NCBI RefSeq assembly: GCF_023159225.1
Contig: NC_063188.1
Span: forward strand, 14,715,086-14,779,085
Origin: Perognathus longimembris pacificus
Lineage: Eukaryota; Chordata; Mammalia; Rodentia; Heteromyidae
Reading direction: 5' to 3'
DNA: 64,000 nt
The translations under genes and the position numbers were made by a program. Positions 1 through 11,412 of this stretch are shown here, one piece after another. Under the pieces are notes generated by a model, which saw nothing but the letters and a program-made list of their open reading frames with translations, had not been told where the DNA came from and did not search any database. Every line of letters starts with the position of its first letter. The first letter of the stretch is position 1.

Positions 1-60
1 TCCTTGACTGGCGAAGAAAAGAAACCTTATTCTAAAGAGGGCAATAAGACTGTAGCTGAA

Positions 61-303
61 GCTGGGTGCTAGTGGCTCACACCTGTAACCCTAGCTACTC
101 AGGAGGCTGAGATCTGAGGATTGCGGTTCAAAGCCAGCCTGGGCAGGGAAGTCTGTGAGACTCTTATCTCCAATTAACCACCAGAAAGCCGGAGGTGGCA
201 TGTTGGCTCAAAGTGGTAGAGCACTAGCCTTGAGCTGAAGAGCTCAGGAACAGCACCCAGGTGCAGAGTTCAAGCCCCCATGACTGACAAAAAAAAAAAA
301 AAA
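61..303 (+). mobile_element. B1-Geo SINE, full length
   Basis: It begins GCTGGGTGCTAGTGGCTCAC (7SL/B1-like head with ACTCAGGAGGCTGAGATCTG). The shared Geo right half follows and it ends in a 15-base A tail (289-303). Confidence 0.9.
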
Positions 304-326
304 GACTGTAGCTGAAAAACCAAGCT

Positions 327-404
327 AGCTTTGAACTATGATCCTCAGATCTCAGCCTCCTGAGTAACAGTAAGATTACAGGTGTGAACCACTAGTGCCC
401 ACCT
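327..404 (-). mobile_element. B1-type SINE fragment
   Basis: Only the left (B1-like) half is present: TCCTCAGATCTCAGCCTCCTGAGTA.. to the CTAGTGCCCACC end. Confidence 0.7.
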
Positions 405-562
405 TAGTATGTGGTCAGAAAGGCACTAGTGTTCCTTGTTGTGGTTATTGTTTCTGGAGGGTTTGGGGCGGGGGGGGGGTGTTGTATTCCCAAGGAATTT
501 ATCTAGGGCCTTATGCATTATAAGATGCATTATAAGCTCTACCTCTTGAACCATTCCCCCAA

Positions 563-793
563 CTTTTTTTTTGTCAGTCCCAGGATTTGAACTCAGATGT
601 GCCTTGTGCTCTTGTTCAGCTTCCTTGTTCAGCTTGCGTGCTCATAGCTCAACTACTTGAGCCATGTCTCCAGTCTATTTTTGGTGATTATTTTGGAGAT
701 GGAGTCTTGAAAACCTTTTTCTTGGAGGCTGGCTTTAAACTGTGAACTTTCACATCTCAACCTTCTGAGTAAAGAGGAGCCACTGGCACCAGC

Positions 794-794
<1 letters not shown>
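563..794 (-). mobile_element. B1-Geo SINE
   Basis: T-rich start, GTCAGTCCCAGGATTTGAAC, and ACTGGCACCAGCT at the head. It abuts a (GT)n tract. Confidence 0.8.

Positions 795-796
<2 letters not shown>

Positions 797-856
<60 letters not shown>
797..856. repeat. (GT)n microsatellite
   Basis: About 30 uninterrupted GT units. Confidence 0.98.
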
Positions 857-858
<2 letters not shown>

Positions 859-971
859 CTCAGATAGGGCCTAATTAATAACTTTTTCCTGGACTGGCCT
901 TGAACTCAAGGTCCTTGTGTCCCCATCATGACTGGCTGTGATTACAATTAGGAACCACTATGCTTGGCAAC
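857..971 (-). mobile_element. Old B1-like SINE
   Basis: CTGGACTGGCCTTGAACTCA and GATTACAATTAGGAACCACTATG are monomeric B1-like antisense blocks without a Geo half. Confidence 0.6.
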
Positions 972-1017
972 TCTTTCTTTCTAAATGAGTTTGTGTCCTT
1001 TTAAAAATACATTTTTA

Positions 1018-1210
1018 AGGCTGAGAATGTGGTCTAGTGGTAGAGTGCTTGCCTAGCATGTATGAAGCCCTGGGTTCGATTCCTCAGTACCACATAAACA
1101 GAACATGCTGGATATGGCGCTGTGGCTCAAGTGGTAGAGTGCTAGCCTTGAGCAAAAAGAAGCCAGGGACAGTCCAGGCCCTGAGTCTAAGCCCAGGACT
1201 GGCAAAAAAA
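1018..1210 (+). mobile_element. IDL-Geo SINE
   Basis: The ID-like head has GTGGTAGAGTGCTTGCCTAG and the B-box-like GGTTCGATTCC (1074-1084). The Geo half ends at AGGACTGGC. Confidence 0.88.
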
Positions 1211-1317
1211 ATTTAAGTCATACTGAGAACACATGCTCTGTGTGGTCCCTTAAGTCTGTGAGAAGACCATGTCCCTCCCCCTATGAGCACATTCTTTGGG
1301 GGTCTTTTTTGGAGGGG

Positions 1318-1510
1318 GTTGCCAGTCCTGGGCCTTGGATTCCGGGTCTGAGCACTGTCCCTGGCTGTTTTTGCTCAAGGCTAGCACTCTACCACTTGAG
1401 CCACAGTGCCACTTCTGGCCGTTTCCTATATATGTGGTGCTGAGGAATCGAACCTAGGGCTTCATGTATACGAGGCAAGCACTCTACCACTAGGCCATAT
1501 CCCCAGCCCC
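1318..1510 (-). mobile_element. IDL-Geo SINE
   Basis: Antisense copy ending ATATCCCCAGCCCC. With the copy at 1018-1210 it forms a facing pair about 110 bases apart. Confidence 0.88.
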
Positions 1511-2617
1511 TATGAGCACGGTCTTCATCGCTCTCTTCTTGCTCACATGGTGACTTGGCAGGATGGTGCTGCCACCACTGAGCTTTCCCCAGCAGCCTCT
1601 CAAGGTCAAGGCCACAAGCTTTGCTTTCCCCAGCCAAGTGTAGCTAAGAGCCTGGAGTGACACCTCTTTCTGTCTGCTGGCTTCCTCATGTGCTTTGCAT
1701 TAAACCATCCATTTGTGGATTTGCCTTTGAGTCCCTTCTCAGGGGAGCAATAAAAGATGAGCCATTAACAGGCGGCCTCAGGGGAAATTGTGGATTGAGA
1801 AATGACAATTCTTTCTCTTCAGGCCCTCAGGGTACTTTTCCCACTGGCCGGCAATGCCTGCAAAAATAGGAATCCTCCAGGTTCTACTACCAGGATCATC
1901 TTTGGGGAACTTAGGCTTCTAGCAAATTCCTTCCCTTGCTCTCCGTTTCTCCCATGGATTCCAAAGCAGTGGGTCTCCAAGGAGGACCTTCAACTGACAT
2001 GATATGATAGAACATCCATTTCATTGATAATGATACCCAACCCCAATGGTTCAAACACAAGCCTCCACCCTTGAGGTGCTAGAGGATACATAGTTATTTG
2101 CAGAATTCTAATGTAACCTTTTCTCTCAGGCAGAAAGGTTGTATTGGAAGGGGTGGGGGTTGCTGTAAATGGGGGTGGGTAATACCGGATTGTCATTAAC
2201 CAGATAATGAACCCCATCTGCTTTTAATCAGCCCCTTCCTGTTCTCCCAGACCTCTAAACTTTTAATATTCATGGAACCAGATTTGAATTCTGGAAAGAG
2301 CTATTCTGGAAAATAATTGAATATTTACTAGGTGAAAAGTGAAATTATGCAGGCGTTTCATAGGGTTTGGTATTTCACAGGTGCCATTTTTCTTTCCAAT
2401 GTGTTGCATACTTCTGTTTTATAAACTAATATGGATAGTGGCATAAAAGATTGCAGGGTTATGTGGCAGCAAGGCCTGGGAATATATGTAGGAGGGGGCT
2501 GGTGGACAGGAAGTATGCACTCCAATTGGGAACACATCTGAAATGCTTGAGTTAGTAGGAATTAGTAAAACAAAATCATTTGAAGGCAAAGAATATTTTG
2601 TTGTTGTTTGTTTGTTG
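1511..2617. other. Unique sequence, no gene seen
   Basis: Short overlapping open frames on both strands have no recognisable protein features. No known repeat is recognised. Confidence 0.5.
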
Positions 2618-2722
2618 TTTGCCAGTCCTGGGGCTTGAACTCAGGGCCTGGGCTGTATCCTTGAGCATTTTGTGGTCAAAGTTAGGGCTCTACTACTTGA
2701 CCACAGCTCCTCTTCCAGTTCA
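2618..2722 (-). mobile_element. Geo half-SINE
   Basis: GCCAGTCCTGGGGCTTGAAC to CTCCTCTTCCAG, right half only. Confidence 0.75.
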
Positions 2723-2822
2723 AAGAATAGTACTTGAAAGAAATGCAGACAAATTCATAAAATGGAGAGGGGAGTGGGAGGGGCATTATCTATAGAAGTC
2801 TGACTCCATACAGGAAAGTAAC

Positions 2823-2845
2823 TCCCCCCCCCCCCCCCCCCCCCC
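2823..2845. repeat. Poly(C) run
   Basis: About 23 C in a row after AGTAACT. Confidence 0.95.
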
Positions 2846-3797
2846 GGGTTGCTTCTAAAGGATTTTGTAGTTAGGAAAGGGAGACACAAAGAACTCAGAG
2901 AGTTGTTGTTTTGTGGTTTGGTTTTTTAAACATCACAACACAGCGCCCTCTAGTGTTGAGGGCAAGAAGTACAGGCTGAGCACAGGCCCACTAAATCCCT
3001 ACTGGGATTTCTTTCCTTTGAGCGTCTCACACCTCAATTATGACTATTGTCAACCTAGTCTATCCTTAATATAGACAGAGCACTTACCTGGGGGACTCTT
3101 CTAGATGAAGCTGAAATAGATTGATTTTTAAAAATTGACATTAACATACAAAAAAGAAAATGCTTTCAGAGTAGACATTTTCCCTAGTCTGTTACCATTG
3201 ATTTATAGTCCCTGGGCACTGGTGTCATTTTATCAGAATCTTAGCAGTTTTCTGGCATACTTACTAGCTTGTTGTTACCCCCTTGTACAATAGTTGCTAG
3301 CTTACTTCCCCGTCAGCTTTTTCTTTCTAACCAAAGAATACAAAAGCTCACTCTCCAAGAGTTTTATTCTCCTTTCAATCAGTGGCTCCAGCATTAAGCA
3401 GTAGGATGCTTCTGATGGACCATTGATTGTCAGGTGAAGTGTTTCTTTCATCAGTCAGGGTCATTTTGATCACAAGTGAGGCTGGACAGGAAAGTATGGA
3501 TTCCTCAGTGCAAATTGAGCCACAAATGAGTCCATCTACCTATTGATAAAAGTAGCACAGTTCGGTCTCATGGGTCAGACAGAATTACTTAGCAGGACAA
3601 AAATATGTATTCTTAGGGAAAAAAAAGCAGAGCCGGAAGGAAGTAGCCCAATCATATAAAAAGCTTTCTTCAGAGGAATCTTGGATGGTCTCAAGTACCA
3701 TCCAGGCTATTTTTTTAAGGTGGTTACTTAGAAAAGAAGATAAAATGGCTTAGTTTTCACTATTTATTTATTTATTCATTCATTCATTCATTTATCT
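2846..3797. other. Unique sequence, nothing recognised
   Basis: Ordinary composition, ending in a short (TTTA)(TTCA) stretch at 3761-3795. Confidence 0.5.
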
Positions 3798-4019
3798 TTG
3801 GTCCTGGAGCTTGAACTTAGGTCTTGGGTGCTATCCTTGAGCTGTTTCACTCAAGGCTAGTGCTCTACCACTTTAAGCCATACTACTATTTCTGGTTTTC
3901 TGGTGGTTTGCTGGAGATAAGAGTCTCACAGACTTTCCAGCCTGGGCTGGCTTCGTACCGAGATCGTCAGATCTCAATCTCCTGAGTAACTAGGATTACA
4001 GGTCACCAGCACCCAGCTC
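3798..4019 (-). mobile_element. B1-Geo SINE
   Basis: GGTCCTGGAGCTTGAACTTA to ACCAGCACCCAGCTC. A (TTCA)n stretch precedes it. Confidence 0.85.
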
Positions 4020-4106
4020 ATTGATTTTTTAATGTACTTGTTTATACTAAAAAAACCTATATCCTCTAAACCAGCTTGTCTTGGAAATCAAGACTTTAAG
4101 ACCAAT

Positions 4107-4107
<1 letters not shown>

Positions 4108-4152
<45 letters not shown>
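4108..4152. repeat. (GT)n microsatellite
   Basis: About 22 GT units. Confidence 0.97.
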
Positions 4153-4154
<2 letters not shown>

Positions 4155-4155
<1 letters not shown>

Positions 4156-4292
4156 AGTCTAGGGGCTTGAACTCAGATCCTAGGTTCTGTCTTTCACCTT
4201 TTTGTTCAAAACTGGTGCTTTACCACTTGAGCCACAGCTCCACTTTTGACTTTTTGCTAGTTAATTGGTGATAAGAGCATTGTATTTGTCTG
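4155..4292 (-). mobile_element. B1-Geo SINE, right part, split by L1
   Basis: Geo half through GATAAGAG. The rest lies beyond the L1 insertion. Confidence 0.8.
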
Positions 4293-4792
4293 TATGAGCT
4301 CATTTTTTGGTTTCTTTTTTTTTTATTGTCAAAGTGTGATACAGAGGGGTTACAGATTCATATGTAAGGCAGTGGGTACATTTCTTGTTCTACTTGTTAC
4401 CTCCTCCCTCATTTCCCTTCCTCCCCCCTCCCCCTTCCCCTCTCCCACCAAGAGCTGTGCAGTTGGTTTACACCAAATGGTTTTGTAAGTCTTGCTTTTG
4501 GAATGGTTTGTCTTTTTGTTCTTTGTCTCTCGATGTTGGTATTCCCTCTCCCTTCCCTAGTTCTAATACCCATATAAACAGTATCCAGGGTACTCAGATG
4601 AGATACAGTGGTAGCAAGGGTACAGCCACAGGAAGGAAGTGCAAGAGAAACAAAACTAAACAAACCAACCAGTCAAACAAACAGACAAGGACAAAGAGAA
4701 AAAAAGTAGAACGAGTTCACATGGCATGTTGGAAATAATTACAACAGTGGTATAACTCTTGTTTCTGTAATGTGGAGTTATGAGCTCATTTT
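4293..4792 (-). mobile_element. 5'-truncated L1 3' end with 14-bp target duplication
   Basis: TATGAGCTCATTTT occurs at 4293-4306 and 4779-4792. The insert starts with T10 (the A-tail on the minus strand). It continues with TATTGTCAAAGTGTG, the complement of a CAATAAA-like 3' end, and a pyrimidine tract at 4396-4447 typical of the L1 3' UTR purine tract. It splits an older B1-Geo SINE (4155-4292 and 4793-4860). Confidence 0.85.
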
Positions 4793-4861
4793 GAATCTCA
4801 GTCCTCAGATCTCAGCTTTCTTGGAAGCTAGGACTGCAGGCATGAGCCACGGTGCCCGCCT
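4793..4861 (-). mobile_element. B1-Geo SINE, left part, split by L1
   Basis: Resumes at CTCAGTCCTCAGATCTCAGC and ends at the head, CGGTGCCCGCC. Confidence 0.8.
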
Positions 4862-5102
4862 CAGACCAATGGCTTTTTGAAAATGAAGAATATGAGGCCA
4901 ATATAGGGGAAAGGACTTATTAAAGTCACCCAGGAAATGTCTGCTCATGTGCTTGGAAAGTGCAGTGCCTGGAGGAGAACTTTGGGGGACTAAGTCATTA
5001 CCCTAGAACTAAGATCAAATCAGGACGGAGGGCATCTCAGTACTTGTTCTAATTCAATCTTCGAAAGGTCCTAGGAAACCCCAATAAAGAGGAGATATCT
5101 CT

Positions 5103-5342
5103 AGCTGGGTGCCAGTGTCTCACCTGTAATCCCAACTACTCAGGAGGCTAAAATCTGAGGATCAAGGTTCGAAGCCAGCCCAAGAAGGAAAGTCCATGAA
5201 ACTCTTACCTCCGATTAACTCAGAAAACAAAAAAAAGCTGGAAGTGGCACTGTGGCTCAAGTGCTAGAGCACTAGTCTGGAGCAAGAAAGCTCAGAGACA
5301 GGATCCAGGCCCTGAATGCAAGCCCCAGGACTGGCCAGAAAA
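5103..5342 (+). mobile_element. B1-Geo SINE
   Basis: TAGCTGGGTGCCAGTGTCTC to CCCCAGGACTGGCC, full length. Confidence 0.87.
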
Positions 5343-5731
5343 ATGATGTCTCTCTTCTCACCATCTGATCTCCCTGGTTAGAGCTATACACTGGTCCTTG
5401 ATGGAAAATTACAGAGAACTCACAGAAGGTTTGTCTGCACAATGAACTGAGTAGGCAAGAAAAAGAGAAAAGAGAGGACAAGGACTGATTTCCTTGACTT
5501 AGTGGGTGGAACTCAAGCCAGGCACCTGCAGTGGCTAGCTGTTGTTTCCCACGTGGGTTCGCCCTCAGCAAGCAATGCACAGACTTGACTATAACTTTCC
5601 CCTCTGTAAAACCCCAGCTGAGGGAAAAAACAAACCGACTGCCTATCTCATACCTTAGATACCAGATATTCACTGTGAAACATCTAGAATGATTTTTGCC
5701 TATTGACCTTAAATCCATACACCATTTTTGT

Positions 5732-5926
5732 TGCCAGTCCTGGGCCTTGGACTCAGGGCCTGAGCACTGTCCCTGGCTTCTTTTTGCTCAAGGCTAGCTC
5801 TCTACCACTTGAGCCACAGCGCCACTTCTGGCTGTTTTCTATATATGTGGTGCTGAGGAATGGAACCCAGGGCTTCATGTATGCAAGGCAAGCACTCTTG
5901 CCACTAGGCCATATTCCCAGCCCTCC
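5732..5926 (-). mobile_element. IDL-Geo SINE
   Basis: GCCAGTCCTGGGCCTTGGAC to ATATTCCCAGCCC. CCATACACCATTTTTG before it and CCATATACCATTTTTA after it are an imperfect target duplication. Confidence 0.9.
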
Positions 5927-6059
5927 ATATACCATTTTTAAAGGGAAAAATGAATTGGCATTTAGTGCAATCAAGAGGTTGTATTACAATCAATTTTGTC
6001 AGGTTCTAAGACAATTTTGTAACTCTAGGAAACCCCATAACTCAAAAACCAAACATTCC

Positions 6060-6530
6060 CCACTTCTTCCCCACCCTGCACCCTAGCAACCACAGATCTT
6101 CTCTATTGATTTACCTATTCTGAATATTTACCTATTTGGGTGATATAAATGGAATTTTAGAGACACCTTTGGTGTCTGGCTTGTTTTGCTTTCCATCTTT
6201 TCAAGGTCCGTCCTAGTTTGTGTCATCTATTGTTATGTTATGCCTTTTTATGGCTATATAATCTTCCATTGTATGGATATACCATTTTGTTTATGCAGTC
6301 ATCCAGTGATAGTTATTTGGATTCTTTCTACATTCTGGTGATTGTGAGCAGTAGTGAGGCTTTCCAGAATATTTGTGTACATATTTGCTTAAGTGGTTAT
6401 TTAAAATTCTTTTGGGTGCACATCTGGGAGGGAAATTGCTGGACCACATGATAATTCTAATAGTCACGTCTTTGAAATGAAGGCAAAATTTAATGTTATT
6501 CTGACTTCTCATGGACACTTCTACAACTCT
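6060..6530 (-). mobile_element. Old L1 3'-region fragment
   Basis: Matches to recalled mammalian L1 3' sequence on the minus strand include CCATTGTATGGATATACCAT at about 6271 and TTCTTTTGGGTGCACATCTG at about 6407, followed by GGAAATTGCTGGACCACATG. No open frame survives. Confidence 0.75.
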
Positions 6531-6750
6531 GACTATAACCTACTCCTAAACAGTTGGTTGATGCTTAAGCAATAGTAATTGGTCTTAAATTAGTTTGAAT
6601 CAAATGCAACTTTTAAAGTGAATTTTACTGAAAATGAACCTGATTTTCAAAACAGAAGGAAACATTATTTGTGAATTGTAGATTAGTCTTCTTCAATGGA
6701 ATTTTTGCCTTATCCTGTATGCTATAGTCCCATCCACACATGGGTCTTTT

Positions 6751-6966
6751 TTTTTTATTTTTTATTTTTTGGCCAGTCCTGGGCCTTGGACTCAGGGCCT
6801 GAGCACTGTCCCTGGCTTCTTCCCGCTCAAGGCTGCTAGCACTCTGCCACTTGAGCCACAGTGCCGCTTCTGGCCGTTTTCTGTATATGTGGTGCTGGGG
6901 AATCGAACCTAGGGCCTCGTGTATCCGAGGCAGGCACTCTTGCCACTAGGCTATATCCCCAGCCCC
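6751..6966 (-). mobile_element. IDL-Geo SINE with 16-bp target duplication
   Basis: CACACATGGGTCTTTT flanks it at 6735-6750 and 6967-6982. The A tail (as T) is 6751-6770. Confidence 0.92.
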
Positions 6967-7296
6967 CACACATGGGTCTTTTGAACACGAAGTAGAACCT
7001 AAGGAATTGGATTCAAGTTTAACTGTATTTTAATAATTATTATTAGAAAGTTCAACTTAATTGTAACTATATGCAGTGGTTAGTGGCTACTGCAATTAGA
7101 GACTGAAACTTTCCCCGGAGTATTGATTTTTTTTCAAATTCGTGGGGAGAGATAGCTTGGGTAGAAAGTCAAATTGGCTTTTCTTTCGTGATATCAAGCA
7201 TGAGTATCAAATGTGAGCAAGATTTATGCAAATATGAGAGTTTTAATCTGTATTGGTGAATGTAAGTTTATTCCCAGTATTTTCTTTTCTCTTTCT

Positions 7297-7487
7297 TGCC
7301 AGTCCTGGGGCTTGGACTCAGGGCCTGAGCACTGTCCCTGGCTTCTTTTGTTCAAGGCTAGGACTCTACCTCTTGAGCCACAGCGCCACTTCTGGCTTTT
7401 TCTGCATATGTTGTGCTGAGGAATCGAACTCAGGGCTTTGTACATGCTAGGCAAGCACTCTACCACTAAGCCAAACTCCCGGCCCCA
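7297..7487 (-). mobile_element. IDL-Geo SINE
   Basis: GCCAGTCCTGGGGCTTGGAC to ACTCCCGGCCCC, full length. Confidence 0.88.
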
Positions 7488-8030
7488 TTAATTTCTTAAA
7501 TAAATTTAGCCATCCCTCAGGATTGGATTGGCTAGGAGCTAGAAAGTGAGCTTTTAGAGCGAGCCGTGGTTGAATGGGTTTTTTTTAATAAAAATTTTTA
7601 AAGAAACATTGGTTGTAGACAATGATGCCCTCTTCATGTCTATTGTCCAAGTAGTTGCATCCAAAAAAGCTGTTTTATCCCACACTCCTACCTTGTTCCC
7701 TGTTGAAATAAAACGGGGGTTGATTTATGTCCCGCACCTGAATACCTGTAAAAAATTTGTACAAAAATATCTTCTATGAAAATGATTTGTAATCTGTAGA
7801 CTTACTACCTGGGAGATGTCTTGAGATGTAAAATCCCATCCTTTGGGTTGTGGGGTTTTTTTTGTTTTGTTTTGTTTTCTCCAAATAAATCTGACCTTTC
7901 AAGTTCAAAAATAAAAATAAAAAATAAATTTAGCCATCCCTTCAAGAAATGTTTTTGCTGAATGCCTCTTTTGCACCTGGTACACAACAATGGCCAAAAC
8001 ATAATCCATCCATTCAAAAGATCACAGTCA
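7488..8030. other. Unique sequence, no gene seen
   Basis: The short block AAATAAATTTAGCCATCCCT occurs at about 7497 and again at about 7922, hinting at a local duplication or the flanks of an older insertion. Confidence 0.45.
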
Positions 8031-8335
8031 AGCTGGGCATCATTGGCCTATAATCCTAGGAACTTGGGAACACAGAACAGAATGGTTGTGGTTCAAGACC
8101 AGCCAGAGTACAAAAGTTTCTGAGACTTCCATCTCAACTGAGTAAGCTGGGTACAATGGCATGAATCTGTCTTCCCAGGTACAGTAAAAAGAAAAAGGCT
8201 CACAATCCAGGTGCATACTCTGGGAGGAAGTGAGATCCTATCTCAAGAATAACAAATAAATGGGCTACAGTTGTAGCTCAATGGTCGAGCACCTACTCAG
8301 TAAACACAATGCCCTAGGTTCAAACCCCAATGACA
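8031..8335 (+). mobile_element. Old composite B1/ID-type SINE
   Basis: AGCTGGGCATCATTGGCCTA head, GGTTCAAGACCAGCC, then an ID-like GGGCTACAGTTGTAGCTCAA tail. It has no Geo half, so it predates or is separate from the Geo families. Confidence 0.65.
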
Positions 8336-8394
8336 ACAGCAATGGAAAAAATTGTTACCACCAAGTAACCAGATAAATAGAGGATTTTGATTAT

Positions 8395-8590
8395 GATGAT
8401 AATGCTATTGTGTTTTAAGCCCTGACTACATGCCAGGCACCAGGCCAAAGGCTTCACATACATTATTTCATTGGATCCTTTACAGACATTGTTTCATTGA
8501 ATCCTTGCAGTACTTACTGCCATTCTTCAAACAAGAAAGTACTGGCTGGAGTTGATTAAGTGCATTAGCCAATGCTGCACCCTGAATGCT
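8395..8590 (-). mobile_element. MIR relic
   Basis: ATGCCAGGCACCAGGCCAAA, CATACATTATTTCATTGGAT and AACAAGAAAGTACTGGCT follow the antisense MIR order. Confidence 0.6.
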
Positions 8591-9087
8591 ATGTATGTGG
8601 AGGGGCTTTCCACGGATATCAGCTAGGAATAGGAGTAGGAATAGGAAAGCTCAATCTTGAAGAATAACAATCCATCTGGTTCTATACCTTTAACATCTTC
8701 CCACTTCCTTTCATCCCAGTACCTCCACATGGGGGAAATCTACCATGAGGAAATAATGGGAAAGTCGAGACACCCTACATGAAGGTTGGTCTCTCTGGCA
8801 TTTATAATTGTGGCTACCAAGGGAATGGCTCACTCAAATATGTCCTTTCTGCATGATGGACTATTAATGCAACCAATGAAAACATGTCCATGATACTTAA
8901 GAATGTAACAGAACACCACCAAAAATTACTTTGGGTATGATGTCAGGTGATCAATGTCATGTTATGTTTTCAGTATGAAGTTGATAGGGAACAGGATTGC
9001 ATAGTGACAGGACTAAAAGAGTCTCTCTCTCTCTCTTTCTCTCTCTCTCACACACACACAGTTACAGTACATTCAAGATATAGGGTG

Positions 9088-9288
9088 GAAGCTGGGCATC
9101 TGTGGCTCACACCTGTAATCCTATCTACTGAGGATCTGAGGATCATGGTTCAAAGCCAGCCCAAGAAGGAAAGTCTAAGGCTCCTATCTCCAATAAACTA
9201 TTTTTTAAAAAGCCAGAAGTAGAGGTGTGGCTCAGGTGGTAAAACACTATGGTGCTTAGGCCCTTAGTTCAAGCCCTAGGGCCAACCG

Positions 9289-9289
<1 letters not shown>
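9088..9289 (+). mobile_element. B1-Geo SINE
   Basis: AAGCTGGGCATCTGTGGCTC to CCCTAGGGCCAACC. The tail is replaced by (CA)n at 9290-9334. Confidence 0.85.

Positions 9290-9334
<45 letters not shown>
9290..9334. repeat. (CA)n microsatellite
   Basis: About 22 units, in the tail of a B1-Geo SINE. Confidence 0.97.
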
Positions 9335-9336
<2 letters not shown>

Positions 9337-9630
9337 TAGTTTGTTTTTGTTTTTATCAAAAGTTCTCCTTTTTGTGATACTACAGTATGAACCCAGGGCC
9401 TAGCACTTTCTAGGTCTTACAAAAAGCCCTCAGCCTGGTGCCTAATATGTAATGAGGGCTTATAAAACCAGGAATATTTATTATTATTATATTATTAATT
9501 ATAATTCTGTATTTATCTGGTTGCTTTATTGGGACCTTTTTAGGGACTAGATCATATTTTGAACCTTGTTGTGTACCCAAGCACACTGAAAAGTACAAAA
9601 TAAGCATTCAATAAACACATTTCTTTCTTT

Positions 9631-9865
9631 TTGCCAGTCCTGGGACTTGAACTCAGGGCTTTGGCGCTGTCCCTGAGCTTAATTTGCTCAAGGATAGCAC
9701 TTTGCCAGTTGAGCCACACCTCCATTTCCAGCTTTTCCTGAGTAGTTTATTGGAGATAAGAGGCTCATGGACTTTCCTACCCCGTCTGGCTTTGGACTGC
9801 AATTGTCAGATCTCAGCCTGCTGAGTAGCTAGGATGACAGGCATGAGCCACCAGTGTCCAGCTCA
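9631..9865 (-). mobile_element. B1-Geo SINE
   Basis: GCCAGTCCTGGGACTTGAAC to ACCAGTGTCCAGCTC. Confidence 0.87.
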
Positions 9866-9929
9866 AACACATTTTTTGAATGGATAGATAAATAAGTGAA
9901 TGAATACATGAGCATAAATGGCCCGGGGT

Positions 9930-10136
9930 TTGACTCAAGTTAAGTTCAGATATGGTCTTAGCTAACTGTGGTGTTCCTATCTACACTGCCCACACAACTG
10001 GAATTGTAGGTATATGCCACCACACTGATTAAACTTATTGGATGAAATGAGGTCTTGTGCTTTTGTCCTATCCAGCCTCGAACAGCAAGACTCCTAATTT
10101 GTGCCTTCTGAGTAGCTGAGATTACAAGCATGAAAG
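9930..10136 (-). mobile_element. Old B1-like SINE
   Basis: Two B1-like blocks, ACTGGAATTGTAGGTATATG and GAGTAGCTGAGATTACAAGC. Confidence 0.5.
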
Positions 10137-10834
10137 GTTCTGTAATATTATATTCTTTACCATAGAATAAGGGAATATTTTAACAAGAGACATCAATCTT
10201 TGGGGGCCTGGTTCTGGTGCAAATTTTATTTGTCCCACTTGTCACTGGAAACTTTGCGATGCCTTTTCAAATAGATTTCCTATGTGGTTCATTCTGTCTT
10301 TGCCAGCTTAGAATCAATCTCTGGGTAATTAAAGTAAGTTGAGAATTGGTTTCTTTGCATGTTTCAGTGGTCTTGATTTCATCCTGATATACAACAGAAA
10401 TCACATTTCTGTCAAATATCTGTGCATGTTTCTGGAGCCCTGGATTTAGCAAGCCCTGTCTTCTGAAACCACATTCAGGTTCTGAATGTATTGGTTTAAA
10501 ATGTAGGTAATGATATTAAAAAAAATCTAAGCCTTGATTGTTCATTAAGATCTGCTGCTGATGGCGAATGTGAGTGAGAGAGGAAGAGGTCTGTTTTTCT
10601 TAGGTTGCTGGGATCATATAGCTACAGAGCTGCTGGCATGTGGAGAAACTCTTCAGATACTGGTTCGCATCACTAGTAAGATTGTCTCAAGTGGTGCATA
10701 GGCAATATAGAGGTTCTGTTTCCTTCAGGGTTGTTTGTCACCCAACACACACTAAGAGAACTATTCCACCTAGAATAACCCAGCAATGGAGAGTCATACA
10801 AACCAGTCCTCAAATCATAATAGCCTTATTGGCT
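10137..10834. other. Unique sequence, nothing recognised
   Basis: No repeat or coding signal found. Confidence 0.45.
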
Positions 10835-10930
10835 ATTTATGTAACCTAGGGAAAGTTACTCTTCTTTCTCTGCCTCAGAGCTATCACCTACTATATAAAC
10901 CATGATGAGACCAAATAGCTTAATATATGA
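10835..10930 (+). mobile_element. MIR relic
   Basis: GTAACCTAGGGAAAGTTACT and CTCTGCCTCAGAGCTATCAC match the MIR central core in sense. Confidence 0.5.
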
Positions 10931-10935
10931 CAATA

Positions 10936-11170
10936 GAGCCACGTACCTGTGGGTCAACACCTGTAATCCTAGCTATTCAGGAGGCTGAGATCTGAGGATC
11001 ACAGTTCAAAGCCAGCCTGGGCAGGAATGTCCGTGACACTCTGAACTCCAAACTCCCAATTAGCCAGCAAAAAGCAGGAAGTAGAGCTGTGGCTTAAAGT
11101 GGTAGAGTGCTAGCCTTGAGCGCAAAACCTCAGGGACATCTCCTAGGCCCTGAGTTCAAGTCCCCGGACC

Positions 11171-11171
<1 letters not shown>
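10936..11171 (+). mobile_element. B1-Geo SINE
   Basis: Head at about 10936, body through AGTCCCCGGACCAA. Tail replaced by (CA)n at 11172-11224. Confidence 0.85.

Positions 11172-11224
<53 letters not shown>
11172..11224. repeat. (CA)n microsatellite
   Basis: About 26 units, in a SINE tail. Confidence 0.97.
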
Positions 11225-11227
<3 letters not shown>

Positions 11228-11287
11228 CACATCATTACAAAGAACCATGCTAAGGAAGAGGTTTCTTTGTGTGTTTTTGTCTCTTAC

Positions 11288-11412
11288 AAGTTACTTGAGG
11301 GCGTGGTCCTGTGTGATTTGTTGAAACGTCTTGCCCTGGTCCACAGCATAGTCTGGGCCAGACAGAGTAGTTGCTCAAGAAATATTTGTGGAGTGAATTG
11401 AAGGAGTGTGTG
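11288..11412 (+). mobile_element. L2/MIR-type 3'-end relic
   Basis: ACTTGAGGGCGTGGTCCTGT and TAGTTGCTCAAGAAATATTT then GTGAATTGAA form the recalled L2-type 3' terminus. Confidence 0.55.

Noticed and set aside
1074..1084. tRNA-like B-box (GGTTCGATTCC) suggesting a tRNA gene
   Set aside because: It belongs to the ID-like head of a SINE and recurs in all IDL-Geo copies. No cloverleaf gene is present.
5272..5718. 148-residue minus-strand frame
   Set aside because: It overlaps a B1-Geo SINE at one end and shows no recognisable domain or splice support.
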